Assembly: GCA_037176885.1 (NCBI GenBank) | Contig: JAWWNJ010000007.1 | Location: forward strand, 1,860,001 to 1,924,000 | DNA: 64,000 nt | Source of the DNA: Favolaschia claudopus | Lineage: Eukaryota > Basidiomycota > Agaricomycetes > Agaricales > Mycenaceae | Reading direction: 5' to 3' | Shown: one piece after another, positions 57,256 to 64,000 of the stretch | Layout: every line of letters starts with the position of its first letter | Position numbering within the stretch: position 1 is the first letter of the stretch | Notes under the pieces: model-generated | Database searches by the model: none | What the model was told of the DNA's origin: nothing | The model's input: the letters and a program-made list of their open reading frames with translations, nothing else | Program-made: the position numbers and the translations under genes

Positions 57256-59242
57256 TCATCGAATGTTCACCATTGTAAGCGCTGCAGAGAGTACAAAAAC
57301 ACTGGTCGTGGCTATCTGTATCCCCTTGTCCAACATCTCCTTCCACTGCGTCCGGCGTCTCCTCTGGGTTCCTGTGTGTGAGCTAGAAGCTTCCTCAAGG
57401 GCTTCAAGGTCGTATCCGTCAAAACCCGTGTCGGTTTGCAGGACGATGTCCAGTAAGGCCCCGACAAACTGCGACCCATCGAGGTGCGGAAGAGGGAGAA
57501 GGTTAAAGAGATATAACGACAACGTTGCCATCTTCAAATAACTGAGGGTCGGCAGATCAGCCAATTCGCCGCTTTCGGAGTATAGATTCACTCACCTCCA
57601 AAACAGTCTGACTAGGAGATATACCCACAGCGGCACCAGTCGAAACCGAGGTAAAAATCGACCAATCTCAACTGTCGACCATGGCCATTATTAATCATGC
57701 ATGCGCCCAAAAGCACTCACCTTGCTCGTATACCTCTATTGGCGGCCCACTCCATATTACCACTCTGTCGTAAACAGTGAGCCGTAGAATTTGGGCCGAC
57801 TTGTGCGGGCGAACGCATTGTGAGGCGTCGTCACAATTCGTGTCGGAACTACACCGTTGTGCTGGTTCGTTGGTGAGAATTGCAATCGCGTCGAGACAAC
57901 CTTTCTCAGCAGACGAGACCGCAGCAAAGCACGAAAAGGGTGACGAGACGTGCGGCTCGCAACAGCCCTGAGGGCTCGCTGTCGTTTGTGTGAGCTAAAA
58001 TATCGGATTAACCGTGTTGCGGTATCCCTACCGGTATATGTGGCTCGAGAAACACACCACCCCATACCTGAGCTAGGGTTATCAGGGGAAGTCAGATACG
58101 TTGTCCACATGTCATCCTTTGAGGCGAGCGGAGTGTCGTCCAGTTTTGTAATAAGAGAGCCAACGGGAAGGTGCCCGCGAAGTGCAGAATCCTGTATTTT
58201 CATCGCTAAGTCTGATTCATGAATTTCAGAACATGCAACAAACCCCATCCATGCCAATAATCACTCGTCCGATGTCAGAAACATCGCGATATAGAGTGCG
58301 AGTTAGAACTTCGCCTGTCCCCGAAAACTCGACGAGGGTCAGTAGGCCCCAGAAGACTAAATTGTGGAACGGTCCTGCCGCGATGATTCGTGATCGCGCA
58401 AAAGGACGCAGAGCTTCGAGGGCAGAGGAAGAGAACGAGACGAATGCGGCTGGTATGACGACGGTAAAAGACGCGCCAGCAGAAAGGATGGGTACGGCAT
58501 CGCTATTCCGTGCATCAATAAGATGAACACAAGAAACAAGGATTCCGCCTAGGACTTACAGCGCAGCAGAAACCGCGTGCCCTAGCTCATGGACGATTTG
58601 AGAGACAAAAACTGCTAGGAAAATAACGGGGAGATGGTTGAGTGGAACAGTCCACCCGGGGATCTAAAGCCAGTTGAATACAGCCGTGACTCTGACAAGC
58701 TTCGAAGGTAGACACACGATAGGTTTGATTCCAACGCCGCCGGAAGCAACAACAGTCTTGTCGCCAACTTCTAGATCGCGTCTTAACAGAGGCATAGAGG
58801 CAGAAGGGGCAAGGGTAGTATGGAGCAAAGGCACAATTCCCTGTAGACAATTCCATGTCAATAGTCCCAGCGCGAGCATGGTGCCCAGAACGCCCATAAG
58901 GCAGCCAGCATTGTAGAAGTAGGTCAGTGCGGTGCGAAGACGCGATCCAGCCCGCGCCGACACAGTTTTCGTCAAGACATCGTGCTTAGCATTCCAGGCT
59001 GACGTCTGGACGCGCAGATGTAGGTTTTTGAGAATTATTTGAGTGGTTCGGCTATCCCACAAGTTGTCCCGCCGTCTTGCGAGTGAATGGGAACCGCGAG
59101 AGATAGGTAACAGAGCTTCAGCTTTTTGACGGTGAATCAAGTAATTGGCAATATGAATTATCGCCCAGAGCAGGACGAGGACCACAAGCAAGCTCATGCC
59201 CACGCATTCGTCGCGCGAAGAGAAAGAGAATGTCGCGATCAC
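57256..59242 (-). CDS. site-2 protease, M50 intramembrane metallopeptidase
   Basis: Exons on the minus strand begin at 59242 (or the in-frame Met about 15 codons later) with the helix MSLLVVLVLLWAIIHIANYLI. The zinc-binding motif HELGH lies in VSQIVHELGHAVSAAL near 58580. The third zinc ligand motif is LLPLPHLDGSQ near 57480. Between them are GPFHNLVFWGLLTLVEF and a PDZ-like piece (LPVGSLITKLDDTPL). These are the marks of eukaryotic S2P, which cuts membrane-bound transcription factors such as SREBP in the Golgi to release them during sterol or oxygen stress. At least four short introns are required and not every junction was fixed. The C-terminal helix FVLSAALTMVNIR ends at 57256. Confidence 0.85.
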
Positions 59243-59384
59243 GTGAAAGGAACTTCGCGCTTCTGCTTGGTGCCCGTTTCGGGAACTCGTACTACTACTA
59301 ATAGGCGCATGAAGTCAAACCTTGGCGATATACGCCTTTGAACAACAATCCCGGACTTAATATTATAACTCTACTGTACTGATA

Positions 59385-60403
59385 TCATGAACATGTGGTT
59401 CCGCGATCCTCAAGCTTGGTACCCATGAGATTGGTTGGGCTGGGCGAAGGTATACGTCGTGACGGGGGGAACTGAGAGACAACCATATTATAATCATCCA
59501 CGCGAGTTGGGAAGGATAGCTCACCGTATGGTCCATTAGGATCGTAGTGCGACATGGCATTCGGGTTCGTAGACGACATGGCTTGCGCCATTTCTTCTTC
59601 CTTGAGCTGCTTCACATAGCTGTTGACAATGAGGCAGCCCCCTTGAATTCGGAGATGTCAGCCGTGGTGTATGGCAGAGAACTCGACAATGAAGACGCAC
59701 AAAGCTCTATCAACCAGGTCACCGAGTAACCGACGATGATTATGATTTTGAGAAGCTTGAGCCCATTGTTGCAGCTTTCAATTTCGCTCGGGTCAGTCGA
59801 GCCCTTGATACAGTCGAACAGCGCCTGTTCACTCGTGTTTTTGAAGACAGTGTAAATCGCGTAAATGCCGGTTGCAACACTGATTCCTAGGTGGACGGCA
59901 AGCAATGTACCTGCAGAAGCATATTCCAGCCTGAGTTCGGTTTGCGTTCTATAAAAAAATTAAAATTCACTGACCGAAGATCGTTACGAGGCCTTTTTGC
60001 TTGCTCAAAGCCCCAATGAAACCGAAAGCTCCAACAAGAGCAAGAAGGGAGACTGCCAATGTATGCCGCTTCAATGGCAATTCAGCAAGAATGAGAATGA
60101 GAAACTTACACATCGCGGAGTAGACATATAAAGCGCGTTCGACATCCTGAATAAGAGGATGCTGGGCTACATAGTCTTCAGACACCAACCAGAAATTGAG
60201 AATACCTGCTTCACTCACGAAGATCTTTGACTCTGATCCAACCAGCTACCGCGACGATACCTCCAACGGCCATTGCTCCGAAACTCATCACCTGGCGTAC
60301 AATCCGTTCGCTCGACGCTGCGAAATCATGCAGAAGTACTTACAAGCACACCGAACCTCACAGGCAGGCAGCAGCAGAATGTATGGGACCGCACGGATGC
60401 CAT
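59385..60403 (-). CDS. four-helix membrane protein of unknown function
   Basis: From 60403 the protein starts MASVRSHTFCCCLPVRFGVL (exon 1). A short exon with MSFGAMAVGGIVAVAGWI follows. Next comes a piece containing ALYVYSAMCKFLILI and RHTLAVSLLALVGAFGFIGAL. Then VHLGISVATGIYAIYTVF with CIKGSTDPSEIESC (a two-Cys extracellular loop), then IIIIVGYSVTWLIELC. The soluble tail ends at 59385 (MSHYDPNGPYGEL..., PSPSPTNLMG). The CCCxLPVR start and four helices match a common Agaricomycete family of tetraspan proteins without known role. Several short introns are needed. It is divergent from the S2P gene's neighbour and convergent with nothing. Confidence 0.6.
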
Positions 60404-60827
60404 TTTTGACACAGAGAGATTATAACAAAAGTTTCCGTCAAGGAGCCTCGGTGACTTTGCGCAGAAGAAGGAATCGAAAGCAAAGAAGAGGGCCGGGAGA
60501 AGGTGAAAAAATGGACAGGGTAGAAGAAAACGGGCACGGCCTGAATGAGGATATCGGGTTCATCGTCTGTGTTATATAGACTTGGCGCGGTGTTTTGATC
60601 AACGTCGGGCATCACAAATCAAACCTATTCCTCATGTTACTGACTCAGTGCCATGGCAGTGGAGATTCTGGACGCCTTCGTTCCTCGTTCAGCGGCTCGT
60701 ATTGTTTTCTAATCGAACAGTTTGCGTATTATTATATACATACACGGAGCACTGCAACAAAATACAGATACAGATTTTATAAAGCTGCTACCAAAATCAT
60801 GCCTCGTACTGTCCAAGCCGGTCACTG
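60404..60827. other. intergenic, no gene seen
   Basis: Between the four-helix protein and the Ppo gene. Frames here on the plus strand lack motifs. Confidence 0.5.
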
Positions 60828-63800
60828 TCAGGAACGCCGCGATTTCGAGACGGAAAGACATACCTGGACGACAAGAGACTCCGGCCACGGAACCAAGTCT
60901 GAACGGGCATTGACGTACCACTGTTGTGGAACTCCATGTGTCGTTTCAACAAATCTGCATGATTGTGAGGACAGCAGCCGACGTTGTACAAAGATCGCAC
61001 CTGTTGAAAAGACCAGATGTTCCTGGTGCACGTCGCAAGCCTTTGAGCCCCAAAATTTTGCCTAGGACTTGCGGTGCGGTCTGTAAAAGAGGACGAGGTC
61101 AAAAAAAAAATAGAATAAAAGATAGGTTTTATAGTGACGAACAGATTCAAAGAAGCTCGCAGAGAGAAGCCTGCACAACGTCAATAAATGAAAGACTCAA
61201 ACGGAGACTGCTTTACCCAAACTCTCCGATACCCAAGATCGGACGTGAGGTATCGGCGCCAGTCTGCAAGTACGTCAGCCAACGGATAGCTGCATATACG
61301 AAGAAGTCAAGTACATTGGCTTGCTGAATGCTAGCGAATACTCGTGTGCCTTCAGGTATCTTAACCGAATCGACAACAAAGTCTGCCGCAGAGGCATTTC
61401 GATATACGCCCCATACCTGAGCAAGCTATTTGAGCACAAGATGCCATGAAGTAACGGGACTCTTTACAGGAGGATCTTGTGCTAAAGCCAAATTAGTACA
61501 GATCGCCGACAGAAAGCGAGGCGAGTGACTGACCTAGTGCAGCACGGACATGCACAGTGATCTGAGCATCCGCTTGTGCTGTCCGCAAACCAGCCAACTT
61601 GACGATTTCTTGTCGAATCTGTTCGCGGCTGGCGTCCAAATAGTGGTTGACGACGTGTGCAATGGCCTGAGACCAATGTGCAGCGGTCGGTACCACCTCA
61701 GTGAAGAGCGCAGTGGCCAGATTCGTCAGGTCGGGATATTTTGTGTATAACTCGTTGAGGAAGGGCATGCTGTCTGCTATCGAGGCGCGTTCCGCGTCCA
61801 GGTATCGAATCTAGACAAAGGTGAAATTGATTCCCAGAGACGAGAATAGTGATATACTCTGGAGCTGAGATGGTCTTTCACGATCCGTTCGAACTCTTGG
61901 TAGGTCTTTTGGGAGCTTTGCCGCAGACGCCAGTCATTGGAAGGCTCCGAGTTCAAGAAGACATAGCTAGGAATAGTCAGGATAGCTTCAGGCAAGTAGA
62001 CAAGGAACACTTACCGACAAACGTCTGAGAACGCCTCGTACTGCCTCTGCTCGTCTTTCAAGTCACCGTCCTTCAGAGGTAAACCAGCCTGTCGCAAACA
62101 GTGAGTAAAGTGAAAGACGGTGGTCAAGATTGACCTACAAGCTCTTGACAGATCCAATGTACTGGCAAGACGTTGATGACATCCCTCACAATGTCGACAT
62201 AGCGCAAATCCCCAGACTTGCCGATATGGTCCAGAGATCGTTGTTCGATCAGTCGCTGGGTCTCCGAGGCGAAATACTTGGCCCACTTGTCGGTTGCCTT
62301 TACAAGCAATGAATTCACCTGCAAAAATGTGAGGACACGTAGAAACCGCAGGACAGAAGACGAACGAAATCATGTTTGACAGCGTCATGCCCAGTTACTG
62401 TCTTCATGCGCTCGGAATATTTGTTCGGGAACACGACGGGGTTATCCAGAACCGCGCGTACACTCTCGACAGTCTTGAACACGATGGTGGTATCGGCGTT
62501 TGCGGGTAGCGTTGGCCGCGTCCAAATATACTCTTGAGCCAGAGCGGGGTTGTTTTCGCTCATGTAGTCCTTCATATAAGCGGGGTCGAGGAACGGGAAA
62601 TGTGCGTAGGCGGAACGAGGCGGGTAATACGCCGGCAATGTGCGGAAAAGTAGTTTGGTCAGCATGCCTCCATAGGAACCGTCTTTGGTGTCGAATTGGC
62701 AGTCGCGGTAGCCCCAGGTAGTGAGATTGAATGCTGCCAACCACAGTAAATAAGGCAGGTCGCTGGAACCAGATCATCGACTTACGCGTGAATTCGACGG
62801 TGAGGAAGCGGTCTCCGCGTGTCAGACAGACTGCATCTGCGAGAATGGAACGGGAGATCGTGTAGCCAGGACAGAGTCCAGCGCCCGCCATTGGCACCTT
62901 GGGCTCTTCCGCCTGTAATCCAACGTAAAGCTCAAGGTTCTCAATGTCTTTATACAACGCAGCGGCGGCGGTCTGGAATGGGTTTGTTAGAATTACTTTT
63001 CAACATGCGCTGGTTCGGCACCTACATTGACGCGCTTGTCAGAATTCCATTCTTGGAAGCTGGCGTACGCTGTTCAGGCTTTGGTTAGCTCTCAACAGGA
63101 TCCAGACAGCTCAAGCGTACGTTTCAACCCGAGAAAACGTCTGAAATCATTCATCTAGCCCAAATGATGAGCTTTCATTACACCGCATTTGGAGAAAGAC
63201 TGACCGAGCAAACTCCCCACCGTCTGGCCTGCTCGATACCCAACACTTCGATGACACGAAGAACCTCGGGAATACCACGGGCCTTGTATGCTCCAGCACG
63301 CCAGGAGGTTGCGTTGTGTAATATCTCTGCCAGGTCGGAATCATGGAAACGTCCGTCGGCCCCACGTTCAAGTCTAATATCCGTTAGGACAGAATTATAG
63401 TGTTCGAGGCACAAAACGTACTCGTCAAAAGTCCATTTCCTTGGATCAGGGTTTGGCCTCATCTTCTGGTGCGCAACATTTCTAAAGTCTTCCACGGTGA
63501 TCTGCGAGAGATACCGAGTGTCAGTCAAGAGTAAGTCGATCAGAGAACACTAGAACACACAGAATCGAAGTCTTTTCCGTCAAAGAGTTTGGTGAAGAGC
63601 TTTTCCGTCCATTCAGTATCCTCTTTGGACAGTGCTGCGTGCCATCTGTACAGGAGATTGAACTCGACGGAGACAACGTTGCCCTCGCCGCGCGGCGACA
63701 AATCGTGAGTAGGTTCGCGGGATTGCGACAAGGGATCCAAGCGCCAGGTGTACCCGTCACGAACAAGACCGAGGATAGCACCGACGTAATCTTTAAAATG

Positions 63801-64000
63801 CTCGGTTCAAATATGTGTGAACGACAAAACAAACGCATACCACCCAGGATGATCTGCATAAAATATCCGCAATTTACAAGCCGGGCGCGATTGAAAATTT
63901 CATCGTCCTGCGCAAGTTTCTCTGCGTCATTTTGGAACTGCATTTTGTATGAGCCATGTTCGTTTATTTCCAAGATTTTCTGCGCCGTGTACTTGAAACG
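60828..64000 (-). CDS. Ppo-type fatty-acid dioxygenase/P450 fusion (linoleate diol synthase family), N terminus outside the window
   Basis: The visible part starts within the animal-type heme peroxidase/dioxygenase domain: YFMQIILGDYVGAILG, then NLLYRWHAALS with the proximal heme His (YRWH), then GIEQARRWGVCSLNDFRRFL and CLTRGDRFLTVEF. A P450-like domain follows (NSLLVKATDKWAKYFASE, RYVDIVRDVINVLPVHWIC, AQADAQITVHVRAALGQSLA, VDSVKIPEGTRVFASIQQAN). The end is typical of the family: LGLKGLRRAPGTSGLFNRF and WYVNARSD..PWPESLVVQ near 60850-61080. These enzymes oxygenate linoleic or oleic acid to psi-factor oxylipins that control sporulation. The heme-thiolate motif FxxGxHxC expected just before the last block is not seen; the place reads SRPILGIGEFG. 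Many short introns; the gene is cut by the window edge at 64000. Confidence 0.82.

Noticed and set aside
60595..61065. 156-codon plus-strand frame
   Set aside because: It overlaps the C-terminal Ppo exons, which are recognisable on the minus strand.
1..64000. CRISPR arrays, bacterial operons, rRNA
   Set aside because: None present; the sequence is intron-rich nuclear fungal DNA and the regular repeats are coding Ser tracts or transposon ends.

Overview
The window reads as nuclear DNA of a mushroom-forming basidiomycete (Agaricomycetes). Genes are cut by many short GT-AG introns of about 45-65 nt. The recognisable families are ones expanded in that class: RTC4-like, CxC5/CxC6 KDZ-associated, DUF6589, DUF6534-like seven-helix membrane proteins and Ppo fatty-acid oxygenases. 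Conserved eukaryotic genes (ribosomal eL38, P5A-ATPase, site-2 protease, catalase, tRNA-Asp) fix the domain of life. All family names come from reading the translations; no database search was run.

Layout. 1-5.7 kb is transposon-associated accessory DNA: a GRF-zinc-finger-like gene, an RTC4-like gene and a CxC5/CxC6 gene with a KDZ-like RNase H block. Two arrays of degenerate motifs bracket the last two genes. 6.3-14.9 kb is one giant secreted-protein gene (about 2,747 aa after splicing). It has three hydrophobin-like cysteine modules separated by huge serine-rich tracts and ends in a Thr/Asn-rich tail. 15.6-17.5 kb is a catalase and 17.96-18.06 kb an intron-containing tRNA-Asp.

18.2-38.4 kb is a family of membrane-anchored FAD oxidoreductase paralogues. 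One is apparently intact; two are broken by a 5,536-bp DNA transposon with 248-bp terminal inverted repeats, carrying a RecQ-like helicase and a DUF6589 protein tail to tail. An 8,865-bp segment covering this region is present twice in perfect tandem. The breakpoints fit an unequal crossover inside the first intron of two FAD paralogues, which makes the middle copy chimeric.

39.4-64 kb is ordinary gene-dense DNA: a DUF6534-like membrane protein, a GT25 glycosyltransferase, a DUF4203 membrane protein, the ER P5A-ATPase (SPF1), a probably mitochondrial unknown protein, a low-complexity unknown protein, a small secreted protein, ribosomal eL38, a site-2 protease, a four-helix membrane protein and a Ppo-type dioxygenase/P450 fusion running off the right edge. 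No operon-like organisation is expected; neighbours are linked mainly by duplication and transposition, not by pathway.
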